Assembly: GCA_031119555.1 (NCBI GenBank)
Contig: JAVHXQ010000023.1
Span: 1-52,614 of the forward strand
Reading direction: 5' to 3'
DNA from: Candidatus Dactylopiibacterium sp.
Lineage (GTDB): Bacteria > Pseudomonadota > Gammaproteobacteria > Burkholderiales > Rhodocyclaceae
DNA length: 52,614 nucleotides
Shown: positions 31,684 through 44,430 of the stretch, in pieces
Numbering within the stretch: the first letter of the stretch is position 1
How the letters are laid out: the number at the start of each line of letters is the position of its first letter
Position numbers and translations under genes: made by a program
Notes under the pieces: model-generated
Told to the model about the DNA's origin: nothing
The model's input: the letters and a program-made list of their open reading frames with translations, nothing else
Database searches by the model: none

Positions 31684-34485
31684 ATGCAAGTCCTCAGCCG
31701 TCCGGAAGACAGCCTCGTCACCGCCACCCCGACGCAATCCTTCGAAGTCATCCGCCGCGATGGCAGCATTGCCATCTTCACCCCGGAGAAGATCGCGATC
31801 GCGCTCGGCAAGGCTTTCATCGCGGTCGAGGGCAGCGAGAGCCAGACTTCCGCACGCCAGCGCGATCTCGTCGCGCGCCTCACGCAGAACGTGATCGAGG
31901 CCTTCACGCGCCGTCTGCCGGGCGGCGGCACGCTGCATATCGAAGACATCCAGGATCAGGTCGAGCTGGCGCTCATGCGCGCTGGCCAGCATGACGTGGC
32001 GCGGGCCTACGTGCTCTACCGCGAGAAGCGCGCGGCCGAGCGCGCGGCGACCCAGGCCGCAAGCCCGGCCGGCAGCCCGGCGCGCCTCACCGTGACCGAC
32101 GGCGGCGTGTCGCGCCCGCTCGACGAAGCCGGCCTGCTCGAACAGATCCGCGAAGCCTGTCATGGCCTCGCCGACGTGTCCGCGCAGACGGTGCTCGAAC
32201 ACGCGCTGCACAACCTCTACGACGGCGTCGCGCTGAATGCCGTGCGCCAGTCGCTGATCCTGGCGGCACGCACGCTGATCGAGCAGGACCCGGCCTACAG
32301 CAAGGTCGCCGCGCGCCTGCTGCTGCGCAGCGTGAGCGTGGAGGTGCTGGGCGACGATCTCGGCCTGACCGCGCAGGGCGAACGCCTGACGGAAGCCTTC
32401 CCGGACCTGATCCGCGAAGGCGTGAAGGCCGGCCTGCTGGACCCGCGACTCGCCGAATACGACCTGCCCCGGCTGGCCGCCGCCCTGCGCTCGGACAATG
32501 ACCTGCGCTTTGACTACCTGGGCCTGCAGACCCTGTACGACCGCTACTTCCTGCACATCGACGAGCGCCGCATCGAGCTGCCGCAGAGCTTCTTCATGCG
32601 CGTGGCGATGGGTCTCGCGCTCAACGAGATCGACCGCGAGGCGCGCGCCATCGAGTTCTACGAGCTGCTGGCGAGTTTCGACTTCATGAGCAGCACGCCC
32701 ACGCTGTTCAACAGCGGCACGCGCCACTCCCAGCTTTCGTCGTGCTACCTCACGACGGTGGAGGACGATCTCGACGGCATCTACCAGGCCGTCAAGGAGA
32801 ACGCCCTGCTGCAGAAGTACGCCGGCGGGCTCGGCAACGACTGGACGCCCGTGCGCTCGCTCGGTGCGCGCATCCGGGGCACCAACGGCAAGAGCCAGGG
32901 CGTGATCCCCTTCCTGAAGGTCGTCAACGACACGGCGCTGGCCGTGAATCAGGGCGGCAAGCGCAAGGGGGCGGTGTGCGCCTACCTGGAGAGCTGGCAC
33001 CTCGACATCGAAGAGTTCCTCGAGCTGCGCAAGAACACCGGCGACGAGCGCCGCCGCACGCACGACATGAACACGGCCAACTGGATTCCCGACCTGTTCA
33101 TGCAGCGCGTCATCGCCGGCGAGGACTGGACGCTGTTCTCGCCCTCCGACGTGCCCGATCTGCACGACAAGTTCGGCGCCGAGTTCCGCACGGCCTACGT
33201 GGCGTACGAAGAGAAGGCCGCGCGCGGCGAGCTCAAGCTGCACAAGCGCATCCCGGCCGTGCAGCTGTGGCGCAAGATGCTCACCATGCTGTTCGAGACG
33301 GGCCACCCCTGGATCACCTTCAAGGACGCCTGCAACCTGCGCTCGCCGCAGCAGCACGTGGGCGTGGTGCATAGCTCCAACCTCTGCACCGAGATCACGC
33401 TCAATACGTCCGATAGCGAAACCGCGGTCTGCAACCTCGGTTCCGTGAACCTGCCCGCGCACCTCGTGCCCGTCGAAGGCCAGCCGGGGCAATGGGCGCT
33501 CGACCAGGCCAAGCTTGCGCGCACCATCGGCACCGCCATGCGCATGCTCGACAACGTCGTCGACATCAACTTCTACGCCACGCCCAAGGCACGCAATTCC
33601 AACCTGCGCCACCGCCCGGTCGGCATGGGCATCATGGGCTACACCGACTGCCTGCACCGCATGGGTCTGCCGTTCGCCTCCAACGAGGCGGTCGCCTTCG
33701 CCGACCGCTCGATGGAAGCCGTCTGCTACCTCGCCTACGAAGCCTCCAGCAAGCTGGCCGAGGAACGCGGCGTGTATTCCAGCTACCAGGGCAGCCTGTG
33801 GGACCGCGGCATCCTGCCGCTCGATTCGGTCGGCCTGCTCGAGCAGGGACGCGGCGAGGCCGTGGAGGTCGACCGCCGCAGCACCCTCGACTGGGACGCC
33901 CTGCGCGACCGCATCGCGCGCCATGGCATGCGCAACTCCAATTGCGTGGCGATCGCCCCCACGGCCACGATCTCGAACATCATCGGCGTCTCCGCCTGCA
34001 TCGAGCCCGACTACCAGAACCTTTACGTCAAATCCAACCTCTCGGGCGAGTTCACGGTCGTCAACGAATACCTCGTGCAAGACCTCAAGGCGCTCGGCCT
34101 GTGGGATTCGGTCATGATCGCCGACCTCAAGTACTTCGACGGCTCGCTCTCGCGCATCGACCGCATCCCGGCCGAAATCCAGGCGCGCTACGCCACCGCC
34201 TTCGAGATCGATCCGGTGTGGCTCATCGAAGCCGCGGCGCGGCGCCAGAAATGGATTGACCAGGCCCAGTCGCTGAACCTGTATCTGGCCGCGCCGTCGG
34301 GCCGCAAGCTCGACGAGATCTACAAGCTCGCCTGGAAGCGCGGCCTCAAGACCACCTACTACCTGCGCACGCTGGGTGCGACCGCGATGGAAAAAACCAG
34401 CGCCCCGGTCGAAGCCGTCACCGCGCCCGCGCCGGAGCCCAAGTTCTGCTCCATCGACAACCCCGATTGCGAGGCCTGCCAGTAA
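31684..34485 (+). CDS. nrdA: Ribonucleoside-diphosphate reductase, class I alpha subunit
   Basis: A 933-residue large subunit that reduces NDPs to dNDPs. The N-terminal ATP-cone is at about residues 22-110 ('VIRRDGSIAIFTPEKIAIAL'), giving dATP feedback control. The catalytic barrel has the redox pair Cys354 (SSCYL) and Cys583 (CNLGS), and the thiyl-radical segment NLCTEI with Asn566, Cys568 and Glu570, equivalent to Asn437/Cys439/Glu441 of E. coli. The C-terminal shuttle is CEAC (929-932), reduced by thioredoxin or glutaredoxin. The spacing between the two catalytic-region cysteines (15) is shorter than in E. coli (23), as in a different class I subgroup. The ATG at 31684 follows AGGGAG. The stop overlaps nrdB (TAATG). 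Confidence 0.97.
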   Translation: MQVLSRPEDSLVTATPTQSFEVIRRDGSIAIFTPEKIAIALGKAFIAVEGSESQTSARQRDLVARLTQNVIEAFTRRLPGGGTLHIEDIQDQVELALMRAGQHDVARAYVLYREKRAAERAATQAASPAGSPARLTVTDGGVSRPLDEAGLLEQIREACHGLADVSAQTVLEHALHNLYDGVALNAVRQSLILAARTLIEQDPAYSKVAARLLLRSVSVEVLGDDLGLTAQGERLTEAFPDLIREGVKAGLLDPRLAEYDLPRLAAALRSDNDLRFDYLGLQTLYDRYFLHIDERRIELPQSFFMRVAMGLALNEIDREARAIEFYELLASFDFMSSTPTLFNSGTRHSQLSSCYLTTVEDDLDGIYQAVKENALLQKYAGGLGNDWTPVRSLGARIRGTNGKSQGVIPFLKVVNDTALAVNQGGKRKGAVCAYLESWHLDIEEFLELRKNTGDERRRTHDMNTANWIPDLFMQRVIAGEDWTLFSPSDVPDLHDKFGAEFRTAYVAYEEKAARGELKLHKRIPAVQLWRKMLTMLFETGHPWITFKDACNLRSPQQHVGVVHSSNLCTEITLNTSDSETAVCNLGSVNLPAHLVPVEGQPGQWALDQAKLARTIGTAMRMLDNVVDINFYATPKARNSNLRHRPVGMGIMGYTDCLHRMGLPFASNEAVAFADRSMEAVCYLAYEASSKLAEERGVYSSYQGSLWDRGILPLDSVGLLEQGRGEAVEVDRRSTLDWDALRDRIARHGMRNSNCVAIAPTATISNIIGVSACIEPDYQNLYVKSNLSGEFTVVNEYLVQDLKALGLWDSVMIADLKYFDGSLSRIDRIPAEIQARYATAFEIDPVWLIEAAARRQKWIDQAQSLNLYLAAPSGRKLDEIYKLAWKRGLKTTYYLRTLGATAMEKTSAPVEAVTAPAPEPKFCSIDNPDCEACQ

Positions 34486-35561
34486 TGAACGCACCGCTCG
34501 ATTTTTCCGACGCGCCGCTGGCCAGCGCACACGCCGGCACGGCCGCGCGCCCCGCGCTCGCGCCCGTGCGCGCCGAGGACAAGCGCATCGTCGGCGGCCA
34601 GGCCGACATCAACCAGCTCGCGCCCTTCAAGTACCCGTGGGCGTGGGAATTCTTCCTCAATGCCAACCGCAACCACTGGACGCCGCTCGAAATCTCGATG
34701 GCCCAGGACGTGCACGATTACAACCACAAGCTCACGAGCGCCGAGCGTCACGTGTTCGAGAACGTGCTCGCCTACCTGACCACCTCGGACATCCTCGCCA
34801 TGCGCAACATCGGCCTGGCGGTCATGGAAAAGATGAGCGCACCCGAACTGCAGATCTACCAGGCGCGTCAGGTCTATGAAGAAGCCCTGCACACCTGGAC
34901 CTACCAGCACTGCATCGAAACCCTGGGCATCGATCAGCAGGAGATCTACAACCGCTACCGCGTGGTGCCCGAGATCCACGCCAAGATCGCGCTCGCCAAT
35001 CGCCGGCTCGAGCGCGTGCTGCGTTCGGATTTCGACCTCACGAACCGCGACAACCTGCACGAGTTCGCGCTCTCCTACCTCTTCTTCGGCGGCATCTTCG
35101 AAGGCTGCTGGTTCTACAACGGCTTCACGCCCATCTTCGCCCTGCAGCGCCGCGGCCTCATGAAGGGCACCGCCGAGCAGCTCCAGTACATCATGCGTGA
35201 CGAGGTGCTGCACTGCGCCTTCGGCATCCGCGTGGTGCGCGAACTGCTCAAGGAAGAAAACCTCAAGCTCGACCCGCGCGTCGTGCAGGACCTCTGGGAA
35301 GAAGCCGAGGCCGCCGAATCCGGCTATGCCGGCTACATCCTGCGCGAACCCATCCTCGGCTACTCGGCCGATCTGCACCGCAAGCAGTTCCGCTTCATCG
35401 CCAACCGCCGCGCGCGTCAGCTGAGCGTGGCCGAGCCCTTCCCCGGCGCCGAGAACGTGCTGCCCTGGCTCGACGAGCAGGCCAACCTGCGCAAGGAGAA
35501 GAACTTCTTCGAAACGCGCGTCACCGAGTATCAGACGGGGGGCGCCCTGAGCTGGGACTGA
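34485..35561 (+). CDS. nrdB: Ribonucleoside-diphosphate reductase, class I beta subunit
   Basis: A 358-residue ferritin-like small subunit that generates and stores the tyrosyl radical used by NrdA. All metal ligands are present: Asp102 (TSD), Glu133 and His136 (EEALH), Glu206 (IFEGCW), Glu240 and His243 (RDEVLH). The radical Tyr140 (HTWTY) lies four residues after the His, so this is a Tyr-radical enzyme and not the Phe-containing class Ic. Spacing D-E (31) and E-E (34) equals E. coli NrdB. The ATG at 34485 overlaps the nrdA stop (TAATG), implying translational coupling. It is convergent with the flippase gene, 4 bases between the stops. Confidence 0.97.
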   Translation: MNAPLDFSDAPLASAHAGTAARPALAPVRAEDKRIVGGQADINQLAPFKYPWAWEFFLNANRNHWTPLEISMAQDVHDYNHKLTSAERHVFENVLAYLTTSDILAMRNIGLAVMEKMSAPELQIYQARQVYEEALHTWTYQHCIETLGIDQQEIYNRYRVVPEIHAKIALANRRLERVLRSDFDLTNRDNLHEFALSYLFFGGIFEGCWFYNGFTPIFALQRRGLMKGTAEQLQYIMRDEVLHCAFGIRVVRELLKEENLKLDPRVVQDLWEEAEAAESGYAGYILREPILGYSADLHRKQFRFIANRRARQLSVAEPFPGAENVLPWLDEQANLRKEKNFFETRVTEYQTGGALSWD

Positions 35562-35565
35562 GCCC

Positions 35566-37122
35566 TCAGCGCGCGCCGCGGCGGCTCACGAGCTGACGCG
35601 CGCGCGCCTCCAGCGCCAGGAACAGCCAGCCCTCCCCTTCGTGCGGGCGGCCCGCACCGCGCCACAAGGCCCACGCGGTCAGCACGTAAAGCCCCACGCA
35701 GACGGCGCCCTTCAGAATCAACGCCGGCCACAGCGCCAGGCCGCGCGCGGGCAGCACCGCCTCGAGCGCGATCGCCGCCAGCGCGAGCGGCAGCAGGGCC
35801 AGCGCCGTGCGGGCGTACAGACGCAGCTGACGGAAGACGCCGATGCCGATCAGGTTGCGCACGTTGCCCAGCGCGATCGCCGTGCCCACGAACGTACCCA
35901 GGGCATGCGCCACCAGCGCACCCTGCACCTGCCACTGCGGCACCAGGATCAGCATCAGCGGCAGCTTCACGAGCGCCTCGCCCGCCACGCGCAGCGTATT
36001 GAGCCGCATGCGGTCATGCACCATCGCCAGCGGCGCGGAAGGTGCCACCACCAGCCCCAGGATCGCGATCAGCGCCAGATAGTGCAGCAGCTCCGCAGCC
36101 GGCAGCCACGGCTCACCCAGCAGGGCGAGCACGGCGGGCTCGGCGAAAGCCGCCAGGCAGGCCAGCATGGGCGCCACCGCGAACAACAGGCTGGCCGCCG
36201 CCTTGGCGTAGGCCTGACGCGCGCGCTCGGGTTCCTTGATCTGCACGAGCGCGACCGCGAGCGGCCGCATGACCTGCTGCCCGATGGCCTGCATCGGCAG
36301 GTTCGCCAGATCGCTCGCGATGCCGTAACGCCCCAGCACCGCGGGGCTGGTGTAGCGCCCCAGCACGATGCGGTCCGCCTGCCAGCACACCACCGCGAAG
36401 ATCTGCGAAAGCGTGTTCCAGCCCGTCATGTCGGCGAAGACCCGCCATTCCGACAGGCACCAGCGCGGTCGCTGCGGGGCCATGAACTGCGAGACGATCA
36501 TCATCACGAGCGGCGTGGTCACCGTTCCCAGCGCGAGCGCCCAGTAGCTGCCCGTGCGCCACGCGACCCCGACCGCGATCACGAAGGCCAGGCTCTTGCC
36601 CGCCAGCTCCATGACGAACTCGCGGCGGAAGTCGAAACGCAGCGCGTAGATGACCATGCGCGGGCTGACGAGTCCGCGCATGACGGGCGCCAGGGCCAGC
36701 GTGCAGATCAGCGCGAACAGGCGGGGCTCATGATAGAAGCGGGTCAGCCCCCAGGCCGCGGCCAGCAGCAGCAGAGCCACGAGAGCGCCTCGCAGCAGGC
36801 TCAGTGTGAAGGCCGTGTCGAACATCGCCTCGGTGGGCGTGCGCACACGCACCAGCGCCGTGCTCAGGGGGAGTTCCAGCACCGCTTCGACGACCAGCAC
36901 CGCCGTCATGGCCATGGCCACGAGCCCGAACTGTTCGGGCCCCAGCAAGCGCGCGAGGATCAGCAGACTGCAGAAGTCGATGCCCTTGGTGGCGAGCCGC
37001 GTGCCGATGACCCATGCGCTCGCCTGAGCGGTACGCGCCGTGAGGCCCGTGGCGGAAGCATCGTCTGCGCCGGTCTTGTCGCCCGGCGCGTCCGCGCCCT
37101 TGCTGCCGTCATGGTGTGTCAT
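35566..37122 (-). CDS. Polysaccharide/oligosaccharide flippase, Wzx (PST/MOP) family
   Basis: A 518-residue integral membrane protein with 12-14 hydrophobic segments. It matches the polysaccharide transport branch of the MOP superfamily: 'GTRLATKGIDFCSLLILARL', 'LGPEQFGLVAMAMTAVLVVE' and 'GRYGIASDLANLPMQAIGQQ', whose LGPEQFG is a family landmark. It should flip lipid-linked repeat units across the inner membrane. A hydrophilic Asp/Lys-rich cytoplasmic tail precedes the first helix. The ATG at 37122 follows AGGA. Orphan position: no glycosyltransferase is adjacent, though an exopolysaccharide locus begins at 49.5 kb. Confidence 0.85.
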   Translation of the reverse strand: MTHHDGSKGADAPGDKTGADDASATGLTARTAQASAWVIGTRLATKGIDFCSLLILARLLGPEQFGLVAMAMTAVLVVEAVLELPLSTALVRVRTPTEAMFDTAFTLSLLRGALVALLLLAAAWGLTRFYHEPRLFALICTLALAPVMRGLVSPRMVIYALRFDFRREFVMELAGKSLAFVIAVGVAWRTGSYWALALGTVTTPLVMMIVSQFMAPQRPRWCLSEWRVFADMTGWNTLSQIFAVVCWQADRIVLGRYTSPAVLGRYGIASDLANLPMQAIGQQVMRPLAVALVQIKEPERARQAYAKAAASLLFAVAPMLACLAAFAEPAVLALLGEPWLPAAELLHYLALIAILGLVVAPSAPLAMVHDRMRLNTLRVAGEALVKLPLMLILVPQWQVQGALVAHALGTFVGTAIALGNVRNLIGIGVFRQLRLYARTALALLPLALAAIALEAVLPARGLALWPALILKGAVCVGLYVLTAWALWRGAGRPHEGEGWLFLALEARARQLVSRRGAR

Positions 37123-37319
37123 GAACCGTCCTGGCGTTGCGGAGCATGCGGAATCATGGACCGGGCCCGGGCTTCGCGCTCGCGGGCCCTGCCGCGGGGC
37201 GCGAGGCATGGCATGCGCGCGGGCGCCGGCTGCTATCGAGCGACCTCAGGATATCCCGTATGTCATTCCCGCCCGCACGGCCTGCCCCTTCGACGCGCCG
37301 CTCGCCGCCGTAAACGCAG

Positions 37320-37343
37320 GAAAGGCGCCTTGCGGCGCCTTTC
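37320..37343. terminator. Terminator of the atp operon
   Basis: GAAAGGCGCC and GGCGCCTTTC form a perfect 10-base stem with a TTGC loop, 25 bases beyond the atpC stop on the minus strand. The T-tract is short (TTTC). The symmetry means it could also work on the plus strand. Confidence 0.75.
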
Positions 37344-37367
37344 TGCAATGCATTGCCCCGCCCGGAC

Positions 37368-37793
37368 TCAGTGCGAACGATGACGATAGCGGTCGATCGC
37401 GGAGAGCTGCGCAATGGCTTCGGCCAGCTCGGCCTGCGCGGATGCGTAATTCACGCTCTCCTGGCGCGTGGCCATGAGTTCCTCGGCGTGACGCTTGGCG
37501 GCGAGCGCCTTGGCTTCGTCCAGGTCCTTGCCGCGAATCGCGGTGTCGGCCAGCACGGTCACCAGATGCGGCTGCACTTCGAGCATGCCGCCCGCGACGA
37601 AGATCACTTCCTCTTCGTTCTTGTTCGGCAGGCGGATGCGCACCGTGCCCGGACGAATCCGCGTCATCAGCGGCGCGTGACCCGGCAGGATGCCCAGCTC
37701 GCCGGCTTCGCCAGGCAGCGAGACGAGCTCGGCCAGGCCCGAGAAGATTTCCTCTTCCGCGCTGACGACGTCGACATGTACGGTCATTGCCAT
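37368..37793 (-). CDS. atpC: ATP synthase epsilon subunit
   Basis: A 141-residue epsilon subunit of the F1 central stalk, which couples rotation and inhibits hydrolysis. The N-terminal beta-sandwich has '[20 protein letters not shown]' and '[19 protein letters not shown]'; the C-terminal helical pair ends '[18 protein letters not shown]'. The ATG at 37793 follows AAGGGA; a second Met two codons on is also possible. It is the last gene of the operon, 95 bases after atpD. Confidence 0.96.
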   Translation of the reverse strand: MAMTVHVDVVSAEEEIFSGLAELVSLPGEAGELGILPGHAPLMTRIRPGTVRIRLPNKNEEEVIFVAGGMLEVQPHLVTVLADTAIRGKDLDEAKALAAKRHAEELMATRQESVNYASAQAELAEAIAQLSAIDRYRHRSH

Positions 37794-37888
37794 GTGTTAT
37801 CCCTTAGCTGAAGGGGCAAGGGTGAAGGCCCGGCGGCGCCCGGCGGCATGACCTCCGGGTATTGCCTGGCCTTCCACCTCTTCCCGTT

Positions 37889-40198
<2,310 letters not shown>

Positions 40199-41737
40199 TT
40201 ACGCCCAGCTCTTCTTGAACTCGACGATCGCGGCCTTCAGCGCGGTTTCGCCATCAGCATCCAGATCCTTGGTCGAATCGATCTTGCTCATCAATTCGGC
40301 ATGGCTGGTGCGCAGGTACTGGTGCAGACCCGTTTCGAAGGCCAGGATGCGCTTGACGTCGACGTCATCGGCATACCCGCGCGTGACGGCGTAAAGCGTG
40401 ACGGCCATCTCGGCCACCGGCAGCGGCGCGTATTGCGGCTGCTTGAGCACTTCCACGACGCGACGGCCGCGCTCGAGCTGCTTGCGCGTGGCGTCATCGA
40501 GGTCGGACGCGAACTGGGCGAACGCGGCCAGCTCGCGATACTGCGCGAGGTCGGTACGGATACCGCCGGAAAGCTTCTTGATGACCTTGCTCTGGGCCGC
40601 GCCACCGACGCGCGACACCGAGATGCCCGCGTTGATGGCGGGGCGCACGCCGGCGTTGAAGAGGTCGGTCTCCAGGAAGATCTGGCCGTCGGTGATCGAG
40701 ATCACGTTGGTCGGCACGAACGCGGACACGTCGCCGGCCTGCGTCTCGATGACGGGCAGCGCGGTCAGCGAGCCGGTCTTGCCCTTGACTTCACCCTGGG
40801 TGAATTTCTCGACATATTCCTCGTTGACGCGCGCGGCGCGCTCGAGCAGACGGCTGTGCAGGTAGAACACGTCGCCCGGGTAGGCTTCACGGCCCGGCGG
40901 ACGGCGCAGCAGCAGCGAAATCTGGCGATAGGCCCAGGCCTGCTTGGTCAGATCGTCATAGACGATCAGCGCGTCCTGGCCGCGGTCGCGGAAATATTCA
41001 CCCATCGTGCAGCCGGCGTAGGCGGCGATGTACTGCATCGCGGCGGAGTCGGAGGCCGAGGCCGCGACGACGATGGTGTAATCCATCGCGCCGTGTTCCT
41101 GCAGCTTGCGCACGACGTTGTTGATCGTCGAAGCCTTCTGGCCGATCGCGACATACACGCAGATGAGGTCCTTGCCCTTCTGGTTGATGATCGCGTCGAT
41201 GGCCACCGCAGTCTTGCCGGTCTGGCGGTCGCCGATGATGAGTTCGCGCTGGCCGCGGCCGACGGGAACCATCGAGTCGATGGCCTTCAGGCCCGTCTGC
41301 ACGGGTTGCGACACCGACTTGCGCCAGATCACGCCAGGCGCGACCTTCTCGATCTTGTCGGTCAGCTTGGCGTTGATCGGGCCCTTGCCGTCAATGGGCT
41401 GGCCCAGCGAGTCGACCACGCGGCCGATGAGTTCCGGGCCCACGGGGACTTCGAGGATGCGGCCGGTGCACTTGACCGTGTCGCCTTCGGAGATGTTGGT
41501 GTAGTCGCCCAGCACCACCGCGCCGACCGAATCACGCTCGAGGTTGAGCGCAAGGCCGAAGGTGTTGTTCGGGAACTCCAGCATTTCGCCCTGCATGACG
41601 TCGGTCAGGCCATGAACGCGACAGATGCCGTCGGTCACGGTCACGACAGTGCCTTCGTTGCGTGCGGTGGCCGACAGTTGCAGGTTCTGAATGCGACTCT
41701 TGATCAGATCGCTGATTTCAGAAGGATTGAGTTGCAT
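40199..41737 (-). CDS. atpA: ATP synthase alpha subunit
   Basis: A 512-residue non-catalytic nucleotide-binding F1 subunit. The P-loop GDRQTGKTA has Lys175, the same number as in E. coli. The arginine-finger region is '[20 protein letters not shown]', which follows '[20 protein letters not shown]'. The N-terminus '[19 protein letters not shown]' is full length. GGAGC precedes the ATG. It lies 10 bases from atpH. Confidence 0.98.
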   Translation of the reverse strand: MQLNPSEISDLIKSRIQNLQLSATARNEGTVVTVTDGICRVHGLTDVMQGEMLEFPNNTFGLALNLERDSVGAVVLGDYTNISEGDTVKCTGRILEVPVGPELIGRVVDSLGQPIDGKGPINAKLTDKIEKVAPGVIWRKSVSQPVQTGLKAIDSMVPVGRGQRELIIGDRQTGKTAVAIDAIINQKGKDLICVYVAIGQKASTINNVVRKLQEHGAMDYTIVVAASASDSAAMQYIAAYAGCTMGEYFRDRGQDALIVYDDLTKQAWAYRQISLLLRRPPGREAYPGDVFYLHSRLLERAARVNEEYVEKFTQGEVKGKTGSLTALPVIETQAGDVSAFVPTNVISITDGQIFLETDLFNAGVRPAINAGISVSRVGGAAQSKVIKKLSGGIRTDLAQYRELAAFAQFASDLDDATRKQLERGRRVVEVLKQPQYAPLPVAEMAVTLYAVTRGYADDVDVKRILAFETGLHQYLRTSHAELMSKIDSTKDLDADGETALKAAIVEFKKSWA

Positions 41738-41747
41738 GAATGTGCTC

Positions 41748-42284
41748 CTAGTTCTGTAGCGCAGCGGCCAGTGAGTCGAGCTTGCCGCGAACCGAGGCGT
41801 CGATCACCTCGTCGCCCACGGCGATGCGCACACCGCCGATGAGTTCGGGCGCCAGCACGACGCTCACGCGGACCTTCGACTTGAAGAAGGCCTCGATGTC
41901 GGAGGTCAGGGTGGCGAGGGCATCGGCTTCGATCGGGAAGGCAGAGCTCACGACGGCGTTACGCACGCCCTCGTGTTCGCTGCGCAGTTCCTCGAACATC
42001 GTGCGGATTTCGGGCAGCACCTGGGCGCGGTCGTTCTCGACCAGCAGCTGCACGAAATTGTCCGCCTCGGCCGACACCTCCAGGCCCGTGCTCTCCACCA
42101 GCAGGCGGGTGATTTGTTGCGAGCTCAGCAGGGGATTGCCAAAACAGGCCTGGACTTGCGCATCGGCGACGACGTCGGCGAGGCGCCCGAGCAGCCCGGA
42201 CCAGGTTTCGAGCGCGCCAGCCTCGCGAGCCAGCGCGAAGACGGCCTCGGCATAGGGGCGCGCAAGCGTGACGTTCTCGGCCAT
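41748..42284 (-). CDS. atpH: ATP synthase delta subunit
   Basis: A 178-residue peripheral-stalk cap joining the b dimer to F1. The opening '[20 protein letters not shown]' and the C-terminal '[20 protein letters not shown]' followed by '[15 protein letters not shown]' are typical. It begins 2 bases after the atpF stop, so translation is probably coupled. Confidence 0.96.
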   Translation of the reverse strand: MAENVTLARPYAEAVFALAREAGALETWSGLLGRLADVVADAQVQACFGNPLLSSQQITRLLVESTGLEVSAEADNFVQLLVENDRAQVLPEIRTMFEELRSEHEGVRNAVVSSAFPIEADALATLTSDIEAFFKSKVRVSVVLAPELIGGVRIAVGDEVIDASVRGKLDSLAAALQN

Positions 42285-42286
42285 GG

Positions 42287-42760
42287 TCAGCTCAGTTCCT
42301 GTTTCAGGTTGGACAGCAGCTCGGCATGGACCTGGGCATTGATCTCGCGGCGCAGGATGCGCTCGGCACCCGAGACGGCCAGCTGGGCCACCTGGGCGCG
42401 CAGCTCTTCCTTGGCGCGCTGCGAAACGGCCGCGGCTTCGTCCTCGGCGGCCTCGCGCGCGGCGGCCACGATGGCGGCAGCCTGGGTGCGGGCTTCGTCG
42501 ACGATCTGGGCGGCCTGCTTCTCGGCCGCGCCGCGCACGTCGGACGCAGATTCGCGCGCCCGGCGCAGCTCTTCGCCAACGCGCTTCTCGGCCAGTGAGA
42601 GGTCCGTCTTTGCCTTGTCTGCTGCCGCCAGTCCTTCGGTGATCTTGCGGGCACGCTCATCGAGCGCCTTGGTGATCGGCGGCCACACGAACTTCATGGT
42701 GAACAGCACGAACAACAGGAACACGACGAGCTGCGCAATTAGCGTAGCGTTCAGATTCAC
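42287..42760 (-). CDS. atpF: ATP synthase b subunit
   Basis: A 157-residue stator subunit. One N-terminal membrane helix ('[20 protein letters not shown]' followed by PP) is followed by a long charged coiled coil rich in Ala, Glu and Arg. The start codon is GTG at 42760 with AGAAAGG upstream; this N-terminus (MNLNATLI) matches betaproteobacterial homologues. The length is normal. Confidence 0.96.
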   Translation of the reverse strand: MNLNATLIAQLVVFLLFVLFTMKFVWPPITKALDERARKITEGLAAADKAKTDLSLAEKRVGEELRRARESASDVRGAAEKQAAQIVDEARTQAAAIVAAAREAAEDEAAAVSQRAKEELRAQVAQLAVSGAERILRREINAQVHAELLSNLKQELS

Positions 42761-42808
42761 GGCACTAGCCTTTCTTGATGATGAATTGCGATATCGCTCA
42801 GGAAAGGC

Positions 42809-43063
<255 letters not shown>

Positions 43064-43145
43064 TTAATGTAATGGTGGGTGAAACACAAAGGTGGGTGAA
43101 AAGCCGGAAAGCCGGGCCCGCAGCCGCGCCGCGGGCCCCGCGGGA

Positions 43146-44045
43146 TCAGTGGCCTTCGTGAGCCTGGCCCACGTAGACGAGGGTCAGCATCATGAAGATG
43201 AAGGCCTGCAGCGTCACCACGAGGATGTGGAACACTGCCCAGGCGAAGCCCGCGACGATATGGCCCAGCCACATGAACACGCTGGGAGCGTTCAGGCCCG
43301 TCCAGGTCGCGCCCATGAGCGCGATGAGCATGAAGATCAGTTCGCCCGCGAACATGTTGCCGAACAGCCGCATGCCGTGCGAAAGGGTCTTCGCGCAGAA
43401 CTCGATGAGCTGCATGGCGAGGTTGACGAAACCCAGCAGCAACGCGAACAGCGGATTCCGGCTGGTGCCGAACGGCGCGGAGACGAGTTCGTGCGCCCAG
43501 CCGCCGAGGCCCTTGATCTTCACGTTGTAATAGAGACAGATCAGCAGCACCGTGAGGGCCATGCCCATCGTGGCGTTGATGTCGGCCGTGGGGACGGCGC
43601 GCAGATAGGCGTGATGGGGATCATGCCCCGCCGCGGCATAGGCCCCCGCCCAGAGGTTGGGCAGCAGGTCGAGCGGCAGGAAGTCCATGGCGTTCATCAG
43701 GAACACCCAGACGAAGATGGTCAGCGCGAGCGGGGCGACGAAACGGCGCGATTCGGCGCTGTGGATCAGCCCCTTGGCCTGGTCGGCGACCATCTCGATG
43801 AGCATTTCGATGGCGCCCACGAAGCGCCCCGGGGTGGCCGCGGTCGCGCGCCGCGCGGCAAGCCACAGCACGAAGCCGCCGAGCACCGCCAGCACGACCG
43901 AGAAGAAGAGCGTGTCGTAATTGATGACGCCCCAGTCGATGAGGGCCTGCTGCTTGCCGCCCGTGCCGTTGAAGTAAGTCAGGTGGTGGGAGATGTATTC
44001 ACCGGCGCTCATGCCATGCTGAGCGGCTTCGTTTTCTGCAGCCAT
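43146..44045 (-). CDS. atpB: ATP synthase a subunit
   Basis: A 299-residue stator subunit of Fo with 5-6 membrane helices. The essential Arg lies in 'AKTLSHGMRLFGNMFAGELI', next to the half-channel residues, and the last helices have 'LVVTLQAFIFMMLTLVYVG'. The ATG at 44045 comes just after the atpI stop (1 base between). An internal Met eleven codons later (MSAGEY) is an alternative start. Confidence 0.96.
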   Translation of the reverse strand: MAAENEAAQHGMSAGEYISHHLTYFNGTGGKQQALIDWGVINYDTLFFSVVLAVLGGFVLWLAARRATAATPGRFVGAIEMLIEMVADQAKGLIHSAESRRFVAPLALTIFVWVFLMNAMDFLPLDLLPNLWAGAYAAAGHDPHHAYLRAVPTADINATMGMALTVLLICLYYNVKIKGLGGWAHELVSAPFGTSRNPLFALLLGFVNLAMQLIEFCAKTLSHGMRLFGNMFAGELIFMLIALMGATWTGLNAPSVFMWLGHIVAGFAWAVFHILVVTLQAFIFMMLTLVYVGQAHEGH

Positions 44046-44046
44046 G

Positions 44047-44430
44047 TCAGGATCTCACCAATAACGCAAAAAAATTCGCCTGCAAAGTCACGATCAGTCC
44101 CGCGATGAACGCGGGCCAGCTGACACCCGGGAACTTCGCGCTGACGATCATCATCGCCGCCAGCGCGAGGGCGATCTTGATCGCCTCCCCGACAAAAACA
44201 TGATGGGCTTTCGCCCCTCCCGGACGACGGCTGCCGCGTGCGAGGTAGAGCACGCACACGAGCGTCGGCAGGCAGTAGACGGCGGCGCCGAGGCCGGCCG
44301 ATACGCCGGCTATCCACCCCGACAGGCTGAAGCCCACGAACATGCAGAGGATGGCCAGCAGGAATTGCAATCCGACAAGCTTGAACATCTTTTGCGATGA
44401 AGGGGGATGGCGCCGAATTAACTGCACCAT
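44047..44430 (-). CDS. atpI: ATP synthase assembly protein I
   Basis: A 127-residue membrane protein with four hydrophobic segments ('FKLVGLQFLLAILCMFVGF', 'GLGAAVYCLPTLVCVLYLA', 'IKIALALAAMMIVSAKFPGV', 'WPAFIAGLIVTLQANFFALL'), matching AtpI, which assists c-ring assembly. The ATG at 44430 gives the usual N-terminus. Upstream in-frame codons exist as far as 44457 without a better ribosome site. It is the first gene of the operon. Confidence 0.9.
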   Translation of the reverse strand: MVQLIRRHPPSSQKMFKLVGLQFLLAILCMFVGFSLSGWIAGVSAGLGAAVYCLPTLVCVLYLARGSRRPGGAKAHHVFVGEAIKIALALAAMMIVSAKFPGVSWPAFIAGLIVTLQANFFALLVRS

